A stretch of 64,000 nt of DNA, taken from positions 1-64,000 of the forward strand of contig DHQO01000024.1 of NCBI GenBank assembly GCA_002408125.1, in the 5' to 3' direction. Made by a program: the position numbers and the translations under genes. A model generated the notes under the pieces. It was not told where the DNA came from. It made no database searches and worked only from the letters and a program-made list of their open reading frames with translations. Shown here piece after piece: positions 8,331-16,544 of the stretch (position 1 is its first letter; every line of letters starts with the position of its first letter). This DNA is from Hyphomonadaceae bacterium UBA5336. Its GTDB lineage: Bacteria > Pseudomonadota > Alphaproteobacteria > Caulobacterales > Hyphomonadaceae.

Positions 8331-8648
8331 ATGGCTGCCAAGGTGAAGAAGGGCGATACCGTCATCGTGCTGACCGGCCGCTACAAGGGCTCGGAAGGCA
8401 AGGTGACGAAAGTCATCAAGGAAACCGACCGTGTTGTCGTGGAAGGCGTGAACATCGTCACGCGCCACCAGCGCCCGAACCAGTTTGACCCCGGTGGCCT
8501 GAAGCGTTTCGAGGCCCCGATCCATATTTCCAACGTGGCCCACAAGGACCCGGTGGACGGCAAGCCCGTGCGCGTCGGCTTCAAGGCCGACGAGCATGGC
8601 CGCAAGACCCGTTTCGCCAAGCGGTCGGGGGAGCAGATCGATGTCTGA
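8331..8648 (+). CDS. rplX: 50S ribosomal protein L24
   Basis: A 105-aa protein with the KOW motif (KKGDTVIVLTGRYKGSEGKV) and the FDPGGLKRFEAPIHISNV segment. L24 initiates 50S assembly. Its end overlaps the chosen rplE start by 8 nt. Confidence 0.97.
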   Translation: MAAKVKKGDTVIVLTGRYKGSEGKVTKVIKETDRVVVEGVNIVTRHQRPNQFDPGGLKRFEAPIHISNVAHKDPVDGKPVRVGFKADEHGRKTRFAKRSGEQIDV

Positions 8649-9201
8649 TGTGATGGAATACGAACCGCGCCTGAAGCGGAAATATCGCGAGCAGATCGTG
8701 CCGAAACTGCAGGAGCAGTTTCAGTACTCGAACCCGATGCAGATGCCCAAGCTCGAGAAGATCGTGCTGAACATGGGCGTCGGCGAGGCGGTCCAGGACT
8801 CCAAGAAGATCAAGCAGGCCGTGGCCGAGCTTGAGCTGATTGCCGGCCAGAAGCCCGTCACGACCAAGGCCCGCAAGTCGATCGCCGGCTTCAAGCTGCG
8901 CGAAGGCATGCCGATCGGCTGCAAGGTGACCCTGCGCCGTGAGCGGATGTATGAATTCCTCGACCGGCTGGTGACCATCGCCCTGCCGCGCGTGAAGGAC
9001 TTCCGCGGCCTGAACGGCAGGAGCTTCGACGGCCGTGGCAACTATGCCATGGGCATCAAGGAACACATCGTTTTTCCCGAGATCAACTATGATCAGGTGG
9101 AAACCATTCGCGGACTGGACATCATCGTGTGCACCACCGCCCAGACCGATGAGGAAGCCAAGGCGTTGCTCGCCGAATGCGGCTTCCCCTTCCGGAATTA
9201 G
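8641..9201 (+). CDS. rplE: 50S ribosomal protein L5
   Basis: A 186-aa protein. The start at 8641 (MSDVMEYEPRLKRKY) has a GGGGGAG site about 8 nt upstream and gives the expected length; an upstream in-frame ATG at 8596 lies inside rplX and is not used. KLEKIVLNMGVGEAVQDSKK and the C-terminal GLDIIVCTTAQTDEEAKALL identify L5. L5 binds 5S rRNA and contacts the P-site tRNA. Confidence 0.97.
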   Translation: MSDVMEYEPRLKRKYREQIVPKLQEQFQYSNPMQMPKLEKIVLNMGVGEAVQDSKKIKQAVAELELIAGQKPVTTKARKSIAGFKLREGMPIGCKVTLRRERMYEFLDRLVTIALPRVKDFRGLNGRSFDGRGNYAMGIKEHIVFPEINYDQVETIRGLDIIVCTTAQTDEEAKALLAECGFPFRN

Positions 9202-9222
9202 CGCGAGAGGACGACAAGGCAC

Positions 9223-9528
9223 ATGGCCAAGAAAAGCGCAATCGAACGGAACAACAAGCGTGCGCGTCTGGTGGAGAAATATGCCGCCCGCCGCGAGAAG
9301 CTGAAGGCAATCGCCATGGATGAGGAGCTCCCCCTGGAGGAGCGCTTCAAGGCGCGTCTGAAGCTCGCTGAGCTGCCGCGCAATTCCGCGCCGTCGCGGA
9401 TCCGCAACCGGTGTGAAGTCACCGGCCGTCCGCGCGGTTACTATCGCAAACTCCGCATGTCGCGGATCGCGCTGCGGGAGCTTGGCTCCCAGGGCATGAT
9501 CCCCGGTCTCGTGAAGTCCAGCTGGTAA
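9223..9528 (+). CDS. rpsN: 30S ribosomal protein S14 (zinc-free type)
   Basis: A 101-aa protein, the longer form without the CXXC zinc ribbon. It has NRCEVTGRPRGYYRKLRMSR and LGSQGMIPGLVKSSW at the end, which are diagnostic. It is located between rplE and rpsH as usual. Confidence 0.97.
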   Translation: MAKKSAIERNNKRARLVEKYAARREKLKAIAMDEELPLEERFKARLKLAELPRNSAPSRIRNRCEVTGRPRGYYRKLRMSRIALRELGSQGMIPGLVKSSW

Positions 9529-9540
9529 GGAGGAGAGACG

Positions 9541-9936
9541 ATGAACCTGTCAGATCCCCTCGGTGACATGCTCACCCGTATCCGCAATGCCCAGATGCGG
9601 CACATGTCGAAGGTCGTGACCCCGGCTTCGAAGCTGCGCCTGCGCGTGCTGGAAGTACTCCAGGCGGAGGGCTATATCCGCGGTTTCGTGGTGGTCGAGA
9701 AAGACGGCCACAAGAATATCGAGATCGAGCTGAAATATTTCGAAGGCTCGCCGGTCATCAACGATCTGCGCCGCGTGTCGAAGCCCGGCCGCCGCGTCTA
9801 CTCGTCGGTCAGCGACATTCCGCTGGAGCGCAACGGCCTCGGGATTTCGATCCTGTCGACCTCCAAGGGTGTGATGTCCGACAATATGGCGCGCGAAAAC
9901 AATGTGGGCGGAGAGATTCTCTGCCGCGTGAGCTAG
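9541..9936 (+). CDS. rpsH: 30S ribosomal protein S8
   Basis: A 131-aa protein with LSDPLGDMLTRIRNAQMRH at the start and the STSKGVMSDNMAREN region at the C-terminal rRNA-binding face. In E. coli S8 is the translational repressor of the spc operon. An AGGAGGAG site precedes the ATG. Confidence 0.98.
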   Translation: MNLSDPLGDMLTRIRNAQMRHMSKVVTPASKLRLRVLEVLQAEGYIRGFVVVEKDGHKNIEIELKYFEGSPVINDLRRVSKPGRRVYSSVSDIPLERNGLGISILSTSKGVMSDNMARENNVGGEILCRVS

Positions 9937-9958
9937 GCCAGGGACAGGAGCAAGCAAG

Positions 9959-10570
9959 ATGTCACGTATTGGCAAACTTCCGATCCCGATCCCGTCGGGC
10001 ACCGAAGTGAAGATCAACGGCCAGACCGTCGAGGCAAAAGGCAAGCTTGGCCTTCTGTCGATGACCCTGTCTGACCTCGTCACGCCGGCGGTGGAGAACG
10101 GTGAACTTACCGTGACCCCGCGCGAGGACCTGGTCAAACGGGCCAATGACCGGATTGAGCTGTTCAAGAAGCGCGGCAAGAAACTGCCGACTTTCGCTGA
10201 AGCGCTCGACCCGGCTGCGCGCACCCAGTGGGGCACCGCGCGCGCTCGCCTGGCCAATATGATCCAGGGCGTGAGCGAAGGCTTCGAGAAAAGCCTGGAG
10301 ATCCAGGGCGTCGGTTACCGGGCCCAGATGCAGGGCAGGGACCTGAAGCTCGCCCTCGGTTTCTCCCATGATGTGGTCTATGCTGCCCCTGACGGTGTTG
10401 AACTCGCGGCGCCCAAGCCGACCGAAGTCATCATCAAGGGCATCGACAAGCAACAGGTTGGCCAGGTAGCGGCCGAGATCCGTTCCTATCGCCCGCCGGA
10501 GCCCTACAAGGGCAAGGGTGTGCGCTATGCCGGCGAATATGTCCGCCGCAAGGAAGGCAAGAAGAAGTAA
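9959..10570 (+). CDS. rplF: 50S ribosomal protein L6 with internal insertion
   Basis: A 203-aa protein against the usual ~177. The start (MSRIGKLPIPIPSG) and the C-terminal domain (YRPPEPYKGKGVRYAGEY) are standard. An additional ~26 residues lie around 57-85, between TVTPRED and the conserved GTARARLANM. They are charged and helical in character (KRANDRIELFKKRGKKLPTF). The frame and the flanks are intact, so the insertion is real rather than a frameshift artefact. L6 lies beside the sarcin-ricin loop and the factor-binding site. Confidence 0.96.
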   Translation: MSRIGKLPIPIPSGTEVKINGQTVEAKGKLGLLSMTLSDLVTPAVENGELTVTPREDLVKRANDRIELFKKRGKKLPTFAEALDPAARTQWGTARARLANMIQGVSEGFEKSLEIQGVGYRAQMQGRDLKLALGFSHDVVYAAPDGVELAAPKPTEVIIKGIDKQQVGQVAAEIRSYRPPEPYKGKGVRYAGEYVRRKEGKKK

Positions 10571-10575
10571 GAGCC

Positions 10576-10938
10576 ATGAAAACCCCTCGCGACAAACTCA
10601 TCCGCCGCGCGCAGCGCACCCGGACCCGGCTGAAAAAGCTGTCCAACGGACGCCCGCGGCTGACCGTGGCGCGCAGCCACAAGAATATCTCCGCCCAGGT
10701 GATCGACGACGAGAAGGGCGTGACCCTCGCGGCTGCCTCCTCGCTGGAGGCCGACCTCAAAAAGGCGTTGTCGACCGGCGGCGACCAGTCGGCGGCGGCC
10801 AGGGTCGGCACGCTGCTGGCCGAACGCGCCAAGGCGGCGGGTGTCGAGGATGTCGTGTTCGATCGCGGCGGCTACATGTTCCATGGCCGGGTGAAAGCCC
10901 TGGCGGATGCCGCCCGCGAGGGCGGCCTGAAGTTCTAG
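10576..10938 (+). CDS. rplR: 50S ribosomal protein L18
   Basis: A 120-aa protein that binds 5S rRNA. PRLTVARSHKNISAQVIDDE and the C-terminal VVFDRGGYMFHGRVKALADA are diagnostic. It starts 5 nt after rplF. Confidence 0.98.
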   Translation: MKTPRDKLIRRAQRTRTRLKKLSNGRPRLTVARSHKNISAQVIDDEKGVTLAAASSLEADLKKALSTGGDQSAAARVGTLLAERAKAAGVEDVVFDRGGYMFHGRVKALADAAREGGLKF

Positions 10939-10947
10939 GAGACCGGT

Positions 10948-11562
10948 ATGGCTGAACAGCAAGGACGTGGAAATGACCGTGGTGGTCGCGGCCGGGGCCG
11001 TGGCCGCGATCGTGACAACCGCGACGAAGAACAGTCCGAATTCGTCGACAAGCTGGTTGGGATCAACCGCGTCGCCAAGACGGTGAAGGGCGGCAAGAAT
11101 TTCGGTTTCGCCGCGCTCGTCGTGGTTGGCGACCAGAAGGGCCGTGCCGGCTTCGGCAAGGGCAAGGCCCGCGAAGTGCCCGAAGCCATCCGCAAGGCGA
11201 CCGAGGAAGCCAAGCGCAACATGGTCCGCGTGCCGCTGCGCGAAGGCCGTACCCTGCACCATGATGGCCGTGGCCGTCACGGCGCCGGCAAGGTCGTGCT
11301 GCGCGCTGCCCCTCCCGGTACCGGCGTGATCGCCGGCGGCCCGATGCGCGCCGTGATGGAAGTGCTCGGTGTGCAGGACGTTGTCGGCAAGTCGATCGGT
11401 TCGTCCAACCCGTACAACATGGTGCGTGCCACCTTCGACGCCCTCAAGGGCCAGACCAGCCCCCGCCAGGTGGCCGCCAAGCGTGGCCTGAAAGTCCAGG
11501 ATGTCGTTGGCCGCCGTACCGATGGTGCGTCCGAAGCCGGCATGGCTGACGTCACCAGCTAG
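10948..11562 (+). CDS. rpsE: 30S ribosomal protein S5 with Gly/Arg-rich N-terminus
   Basis: A 204-aa protein, longer than the ~167 aa E. coli protein. The extra length is mainly a low-complexity, Gly/Arg/Asp-rich N-terminal tail of about 30 residues, plus a C-terminal tail. The dsRNA-binding-like domain (FVDKLVGINRVAKTVKGGKN) and the conserved GSSNPYNMVRATFDAL region are intact. S5 contributes to decoding fidelity. Confidence 0.97.
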   Translation: MAEQQGRGNDRGGRGRGRGRDRDNRDEEQSEFVDKLVGINRVAKTVKGGKNFGFAALVVVGDQKGRAGFGKGKAREVPEAIRKATEEAKRNMVRVPLREGRTLHHDGRGRHGAGKVVLRAAPPGTGVIAGGPMRAVMEVLGVQDVVGKSIGSSNPYNMVRATFDALKGQTSPRQVAAKRGLKVQDVVGRRTDGASEAGMADVTS

Positions 11563-11573
11563 GAGCAAGGAAC

Positions 11574-11765
11574 ATGGCCGACAAAACCATCACCCTCCGC
11601 CAGACCGGGTCGCCGATCCGCCGCGACGGGCGCCAGCGCGCCACGCTGATCGGCCTCGGCCTGAACAAGGTGGGCCGCACGCGCACGCTGAAGGACACCC
11701 CGGAAGTGCGCGGCATGATCACCAAGGTGCAACACATGGTGGAAATCGTCGAAGAGGGCGCGTAA
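11574..11765 (+). CDS. rpmD: 50S ribosomal protein L30
   Basis: A 63-aa protein with ITLRQTGSPIRRDGRQRATL and LNKVGRTRTLKDTPEVRGM, typical of bacterial L30. It lies between rpsE and rplO as usual. Confidence 0.97.
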   Translation: MADKTITLRQTGSPIRRDGRQRATLIGLGLNKVGRTRTLKDTPEVRGMITKVQHMVEIVEEGA

Positions 11766-11826
11766 ACCGCGTTTTTTGCCTCGTTTGGCGGCGATTTCGC
11801 CCGCATGAGCTGAAAGAGTTAGAGCG

Positions 11827-12309
11827 ATGAAACTGAACGAACTGTCCCCCGCCGCAGGCGCCACAAAGGCTCGCAAGCGCGTCGGCCGTGGCGTTGGCTC
11901 GGGCACCGGCAAGACGGCCGGTCGCGGTGTCAAAGGCCAGAAGGCCCGCTCGGGCGTCGCCATCAACGGCTTCGAGGGCGGCCAGATGCCGATCTATATG
12001 CGTCTGCCCAAGCGCGGCTTCAAAGCCCGCAACTCCAAGACCCATGCCTGGGTCAATCTCGGCCGTCTGTCGGCCGCGATCGAGGCGGGCAAGCTGGACG
12101 CTGGCGACATCACCGAAGAGACCCTGATCTCGGCCGGCGTGGTGCGCCGCGCCAAGGATGGCGTGCGTCTCCTGGCCAAGGGCGATGCGCCGAAGAAAGC
12201 CAAGATCACCGTCACCGGCGCTTCCAGGGCCGCCATCGAGGCGGTTGAGAAGGCAGGCGGTTCGGTCACGCTGACCGGCCCGGTGAAGTCCGAAGAGGCG
12301 GCGGAATAA
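11827..12309 (+). CDS. rplO: 50S ribosomal protein L15
   Basis: A 160-aa protein with MKLNELSPAAGATKARKRVG and the Gly-rich GRGVGSGTGKTAGRGVKGQK segment that penetrates 23S rRNA. It is followed by a 99-nt gap containing a perfect hairpin before secY. Confidence 0.97.
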   Translation: MKLNELSPAAGATKARKRVGRGVGSGTGKTAGRGVKGQKARSGVAINGFEGGQMPIYMRLPKRGFKARNSKTHAWVNLGRLSAAIEAGKLDAGDITEETLISAGVVRRAKDGVRLLAKGDAPKKAKITVTGASRAAIEAVEKAGGSVTLTGPVKSEEAAE

Positions 12310-12357
12310 CACATTCCACGCTGCGCTTTTTTGCGTAACCGACTTCACAAACCCTAT

Positions 12358-12381
12358 CACGCCGCCAATCTTGGCGGCGTG
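12358..12381 (+). promoter_or_regulatory. Perfect hairpin in the rplO-secY spacer
   Basis: An 11-bp perfect inverted repeat (12358-12368 with 12371-12381) with a 2-nt centre lies 11 nt before the secY ribosome-binding site. No T-run follows, so it does not look like an intrinsic terminator. It could stabilise the upstream transcript, act as a processing site, or modulate secY translation. Confidence 0.6.
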
Positions 12382-12408
12382 CTTGTATCCTCGGGGAGGA
12401 GGTAGTCC

Positions 12409-13788
12409 TTGGCATCTGCAGCCGAACAACTAGCCCGCAATGTGAATTTCGGGAGCTTCGCCAAGGCGAAGGACCTCCAGAAACGCATCCTGTTCACCCT
12501 CGGAATCCTGGCGCTCTACCGCCTGGGCACCTACATCCCGGTGCCTGGCCTCGATCCCAGCGCCTATGCCCAGTTCTTCCAGAACCAGTCCGGCACGATG
12601 CTCGGCAACATGAACATGTTCGCCGGCGGCGCGATCGAGCGCATGGGCATTTTTGCCCTCAATGTGATGCCCTACATCACGGCTTCGATCATTATCCAGA
12701 TGATGACCTCGGCCTCCCCGACGCTTGAGAATCTCAAGAAGGAAGGCGAGGCGGGCCGCAAGCAGATCAACCAGTACACCCGCTACCTCACGCTCGGCTT
12801 TGCCATCGTGCAGAGCTTCGGGATCTCCTTCGGCCTGAGGGAGTTTTCGATGGACAGCGTGCCGGACGTGTTCTTCATCCTGACCGGCGTCGTGACGCTG
12901 ACCGGCGGCACCATGCTGCTGATGTGGATGGGTGAGCAGATCACCGCGCGCGGCATCGGCAATGGCATTTCGCTGATCATCTTTGCTGGCATTGTGGCGG
13001 AGATGCCAAAGGCCATCTTCAACCTGCTCGGCCAGGCGCGCACCTCCTCGGTGAATATCGGCTTTATCCTTCTGATCACGGCTCTGGTGATCGCGCTGGT
13101 CCTGTTCATCGTCTTCATCGAGCGCTCCCAGCGTCGCCTCCTGATCCAGTATCCCAAGCGCCAGCAGGGTAACCAGATGATGCAGGGGCAGAACTCCTTC
13201 CTGCCGCTGAAGATCAATACCTCGGGCGTGATCCCGCCGATCTTCGCGATCGCCATCCTGATGCTGCCGATGACCATTGTCGGGTTTACTGGTGGTGGTG
13301 GCGCTGCGGCCGATCCGGCGGCGGTGGCTGCGGCCGGCGACGGCATGATGAGCCAGGTCACCACCTGGCTGGCGCAGACCTTCGCGCCGGGCAGCTGGAC
13401 CTACATCATCACCTATTCGGTGCTGGTGGCGTTCTTCTGCTTCTTCTACACCTCGATCATGTTCAACCCGACCGAGACTGCGGACAATCTGCGCAAATAT
13501 GGCGGTTTCATTCCAGGTATTCGTCCAGGGAAGAACACGGCAGCATATATCGACTATGTGCTGACTCGACTCACCACGATCGGCGCGATTTACTTGGTCT
13601 TTGTGTGCATCCTGCCGGAACTGCTCCGGCGCTATTATCCGGAGATTCCTTTCTATATTGGCGGCACGTCACTGCTGATCGTTGTTTCGGTGACCATGGA
13701 CACCGTGACGCAGATCCAGAGCCATATGATTGCGCACCAGTATGAAGGTATGCTCAAGAAGTCTCGCTTGGGAGGGCGTAAAAGATGA
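12409..13788 (+). CDS. secY: Preprotein translocase channel subunit SecY (TTG start)
   Basis: A 459-aa polytopic protein with about ten membrane segments, the central pore of the Sec translocon. Recognisable parts are FTLGILALYRLGTYIPVPG (first membrane segment), GSIFERMG-equivalent positions, GNGISLIIFAGI and the cytoplasmic loop IQYPKRQQGNQM. The start codon is TTG at 12409 with an excellent GGGGAGGAGG 6 nt upstream. No ATG is better placed. The TGA overlaps the adk ATG (ATGA). Confidence 0.97.
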   Translation: MASAAEQLARNVNFGSFAKAKDLQKRILFTLGILALYRLGTYIPVPGLDPSAYAQFFQNQSGTMLGNMNMFAGGAIERMGIFALNVMPYITASIIIQMMTSASPTLENLKKEGEAGRKQINQYTRYLTLGFAIVQSFGISFGLREFSMDSVPDVFFILTGVVTLTGGTMLLMWMGEQITARGIGNGISLIIFAGIVAEMPKAIFNLLGQARTSSVNIGFILLITALVIALVLFIVFIERSQRRLLIQYPKRQQGNQMMQGQNSFLPLKINTSGVIPPIFAIAILMLPMTIVGFTGGGGAAADPAAVAAAGDGMMSQVTTWLAQTFAPGSWTYIITYSVLVAFFCFFYTSIMFNPTETADNLRKYGGFIPGIRPGKNTAAYIDYVLTRLTTIGAIYLVFVCILPELLRRYYPEIPFYIGGTSLLIVVSVTMDTVTQIQSHMIAHQYEGMLKKSRLGGRKR

Positions 13789-14354
13789 ACCTGATCCTGT
13801 TCGGACCGCCGGCCGCCGGCAAGGGAACGCAAGCCAAACGCCTGGTCTCTGAACGCGGGTTTATCCAACTTTCCACCGGAGACATGCTGCGCGCCGCCGT
13901 GGCCTCGGGATCCGAGCTTGGCACCAGGGTGAAATCGATCATGGACTCGGGCGGCCTCGTTTCCGACGAGATCGTCATCGCCCTGATCGATGAGCAGCTG
14001 ACCAATAATCCCGACGCGCCGGGCTTCATCTATGACGGCTTCCCGCGCACGGTCGGCCAGGCTGCCGCGCTCGATTCGCTGCTGGAAACCCGCGGCACCA
14101 AGGTGCATCAGGTGATTCGCCTGGTGGTCGACGAGGACGCCCTTCTGGAACGCGTTACCAAGCGCTTCGAGGAGCAGGGCCGCAAGGACGACAATCCGGA
14201 AACCTTCAAGACCCGGCTTGAGAAGTACAATGCCGACACCGCGCCGCTCCTGCCGATCTATGCCGAGCGGGGCGTGTTGACCGAGGTGGACGGTATGGGC
14301 TCTATTGAGGCTGTCTCGGGCGCCATTGACGGCGCGCTCGGCGCAGCTGTCTGA
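13785..14354 (+). CDS. adk: Adenylate kinase (short-LID form)
   Basis: A 189-aa nucleoside monophosphate kinase (ATP + AMP to 2 ADP). The P-loop GPPAAGKGT is at residues 6-14, and the NMP-binding STGDMLRAAVASGSELG and YDGFPRT motifs follow. The LID is short (RFEEQGRKDDNPETF) and lacks the zinc-ribbon insertion, as is common in Alphaproteobacteria. It is translationally coupled to secY. Confidence 0.97.
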   Translation: MNLILFGPPAAGKGTQAKRLVSERGFIQLSTGDMLRAAVASGSELGTRVKSIMDSGGLVSDEIVIALIDEQLTNNPDAPGFIYDGFPRTVGQAAALDSLLETRGTKVHQVIRLVVDEDALLERVTKRFEEQGRKDDNPETFKTRLEKYNADTAPLLPIYAERGVLTEVDGMGSIEAVSGAIDGALGAAV

Positions 14355-14375
14355 TCTTGTCTGTTCGGCGCGCCA

Positions 14376-14441
14376 GCCCGCTCCCCCTCCCAACCGCCCC
14401 AATGGTGCGATGCTGTGGGGCGGTTGGGAGGGGGAACGGGC
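14376..14441 (+). repeat. Large GC-rich palindrome between adk and rpsM
   Basis: Arms 14376-14401 and 14416-14441 are 26 bp long with a single mismatch and a 14-nt loop. There is no T-run, so it is not a classical terminator. Its size and composition resemble REP-like intergenic palindromes. It would form a very stable RNA hairpin at the 3' end of the spc transcript. Confidence 0.75.
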
Positions 14442-14470
14442 GGACCCTGACAAATTCAACCAGAGTGCAG

Positions 14471-14503
14471 AAGCCGGCGATTCAACGGTTGACGCCGGCT
14501 TTT
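14471..14503 (+). terminator. Candidate terminator of the spc operon
   Basis: A 9-bp stem (14471-14479 with 14493-14501) with a 13-nt loop ends in only four T (14500-14503). The T-run is short, so termination may be partial. The -35 box of the next promoter overlaps its loop and 3' arm. Confidence 0.5.
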
Positions 14504-14516
14504 CCCCAGCTATAAC
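14489..14516 (+). promoter_or_regulatory. Promoter of the alpha operon (rpsM)
   Basis: TTGACG (14489-14494), a 16-nt spacer and TATAAC (14511-14516) form a near-consensus sigma70-type promoter. Transcription would start near 14523, giving a leader of about 97 nt before the rpsM GTG. Its overlap with the preceding terminator packs the end and start of two operons together. Confidence 0.75.
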
Positions 14517-14619
14517 CACGCACTTCGTTAAGACGGCAAAGCGTTCCTTCGCGCGCCAGCATTTTGAGCGCGTCGGCGGGGCATTTGCATTGAAACACGA
14601 CCCCTGAGGAGCGCCGACT

Positions 14620-14988
14620 GTGGCCCGTATCGCCGGTGTAAACATCCCCACGAACAAGCGCGTGGAAGTCGCGCTGACCTATATTCACGGCATTGGTCCG
14701 TCCATGGCCCGCGAGATCACCGAAAAGGTGGGCATCGCGCGCGAACGCCGTGTGCAGGACCTGTCCGATGCCGAAGTGATCCAGATCCGCGAAACCATTG
14801 ATGCCGACTATATGGTGGAAGGTGACCTTCGCCGTGACGTGTCGATGAACATCAAGCGCCTGATGGATCTTGGCTGCTATCGCGGCCTGCGTCACCGCAA
14901 GCACCTGCCGGTGCGCGGCCAGCGTACCCACACAAACGCCCGCACGCGCAAGGGTCCGGCCAAACCGATCGCCGGCAAGAAGAAATAG
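14620..14988 (+). CDS. rpsM: 30S ribosomal protein S13 (GTG start)
   Basis: A 122-aa protein with ARIAGVNIPTNKRVEVALTY and the basic C-terminal tail GQRTHTNARTRKGPAKPIAG that contacts tRNA. The start is GTG at 14620, preceded by GAGGAGCG. The usual rpmJ and infA genes are not between secY/adk and rpsM here. Confidence 0.97.
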   Translation: MARIAGVNIPTNKRVEVALTYIHGIGPSMAREITEKVGIARERRVQDLSDAEVIQIRETIDADYMVEGDLRRDVSMNIKRLMDLGCYRGLRHRKHLPVRGQRTHTNARTRKGPAKPIAGKKK

Positions 14989-15000
14989 GACTGACGAGCC

Positions 15001-15390
15001 ATGGCCCGTGAAGCAACCCGCGTTCGCAAGAGAGAGCGCAAGAACATTACCTCAGGCATGGTGCATGTGAACTCTTCGTTCAACAACACCATGATCACGA
15101 TCACCGACGCACAGGGGAACACCATCTCCTGGAGTTCGGCTGGCGCCATGGGCTTCAAGGGCTCGCGCAAGTCGACCCCCTATGCCGCCCAGGTCGCCGC
15201 CGAGGATGCCGCCAAGAAGGCCCAGGATCATGGCCTGAAGACGGTTGAAGTGAATGTGCGCGGTCCCGGTTCGGGCCGTGAAAGTGCGCTGCGGGCATTG
15301 CAGGCCGTCGGCCTCACCATTACCTCGATCCGCGATACCACGCCGATCCCGCACAATGGATGCCGTCCGCCCAAGCGCCGCCGCGTCTAG
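15001..15390 (+). CDS. rpsK: 30S ribosomal protein S11
   Basis: A 129-aa protein with HVNSSFNNTMITITDAQGN and the invariant end PHNGCRPPKRRRV, where S11 can carry an isoaspartate. It is a platform protein beside the E site. The 64-nt gap to rpoA contains a 6-bp hairpin (15408-15424) too weak to call a terminator. Confidence 0.98.
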   Translation: MAREATRVRKRERKNITSGMVHVNSSFNNTMITITDAQGNTISWSSAGAMGFKGSRKSTPYAAQVAAEDAAKKAQDHGLKTVEVNVRGPGSGRESALRALQAVGLTITSIRDTTPIPHNGCRPPKRRRV

Positions 15391-15454
15391 GAAATTTGAA
15401 AGTCGGCCGCCCCCGAGTGGGGCGTGTCGCATTTTTGCTCTTTAGGAGTCACAT

Positions 15455-16498
15455 ATGGCCGAAACCGCCATCGAAAACGTCAATGACCGCAACTGGAAAG
15501 AGCTGATCCGCCCGAATCGTCCGGAGATCATCCCCGGCCTCGATCCGAAGCGTAAGGCGAAGCTGGTTGTCGAGCCGCTGGAGCGTGGCTTCGGCACGAC
15601 GCTGGGCAGTGCCCTGCGCCGCGTGCTGCTGTCCTCTCTGCAGGGGGCTGCGATCACCGGCGTGCAGATTGACGGTGTGGTCCACGAGTTCTCGTCCATT
15701 CCGGGCGTGCGCGAGGATGTGACCAATATCGTCCTGAACCTGAAGCAGATCGCCATCGACATGATCTCCGACGGCGCCAAGCGCATGGTGCTGAAGGCCT
15801 CCGGCCCGGGCGAAGTGACCGCTGGCCAGATCGATACCCCCGGCGATGTGAAGATCCTGAACCCCGACCATGTCATCTGCACCCTGGACGAGGGCGCGAG
15901 CGTGCGCATGGAGTTCACCGTGAACACCGGCAAGGGCTATGTCCCGGCCGACAAGAACCGTCCGGAAGATGCCCCGATCGGCTTCATCCCGGTCGATGCG
16001 ATCTACTCCCCGGTCCGCCGCGTCGGCTACCAGGTGGAAGACACCCGCGAAGGCACCGTGCTGGACTATGACCAGCTCACCCTGACCGTGGAAACCGACG
16101 GCTCGGTCACGCCGGAAGATGCTGTGGCCTATGCCGCGCGCATCCTGCAGGACCAGCTCCAGCTCTTCATCACCTTCGACGAGCCGGTGGTCGACGATGC
16201 CGGCAGCTCGGAAGAAACCGAGCTGGGCTTCAACCCGGTGCTCCTGAAGAAGGTCGACGAGCTGGAACTGTCGGTGCGTTCGGCCAACTGCCTGAAGAAC
16301 GACAATATCGTCTATATCGGCGACCTGATCCAGAAATCCGAAGCCGAGATGCTGCGCACCCCGAACTTCGGCCGCAAATCCCTGAACGAGATCAAGGAAG
16401 TGCTCGCCGGCATGGGCCTTCATCTCGGCATGGATGTGCCGGACTGGCCGCCGGAAGACATCGAAGGTCTCGCCAAGAAGTACGACGACCACCTGTAG
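15455..16498 (+). CDS. rpoA: DNA-directed RNA polymerase alpha subunit
   Basis: A 347-aa protein. The N-terminal dimerisation domain shows EPLERGFGTTLGSALRRVLL, the segment that nucleates RNA polymerase assembly. The C-terminal domain, with LRTPNFGRKSLNEIKEVL, binds UP elements and activators. The ATG is preceded by TTTAGGAGTC. Confidence 0.98.
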   Translation: MAETAIENVNDRNWKELIRPNRPEIIPGLDPKRKAKLVVEPLERGFGTTLGSALRRVLLSSLQGAAITGVQIDGVVHEFSSIPGVREDVTNIVLNLKQIAIDMISDGAKRMVLKASGPGEVTAGQIDTPGDVKILNPDHVICTLDEGASVRMEFTVNTGKGYVPADKNRPEDAPIGFIPVDAIYSPVRRVGYQVEDTREGTVLDYDQLTLTVETDGSVTPEDAVAYAARILQDQLQLFITFDEPVVDDAGSSEETELGFNPVLLKKVDELELSVRSANCLKNDNIVYIGDLIQKSEAEMLRTPNFGRKSLNEIKEVLAGMGLHLGMDVPDWPPEDIEGLAKKYDDHL

Positions 16499-16544
16499 GA
16501 TTGACTGATGCGCGGGCGCCGCGCTTGAGGAAAGGACAAGACCC

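Noticed and set aside
14305..14607. 100-aa ORF across the adk-rpsM spacer
   Set aside because: It translates the palindrome, terminator and promoter; its first part overlaps adk.
15408..15424. Hairpin between rpsK and rpoA as a terminator
   Set aside because: Only six pairs, and the T-run is displaced by several bases; more likely harmless within the operon.
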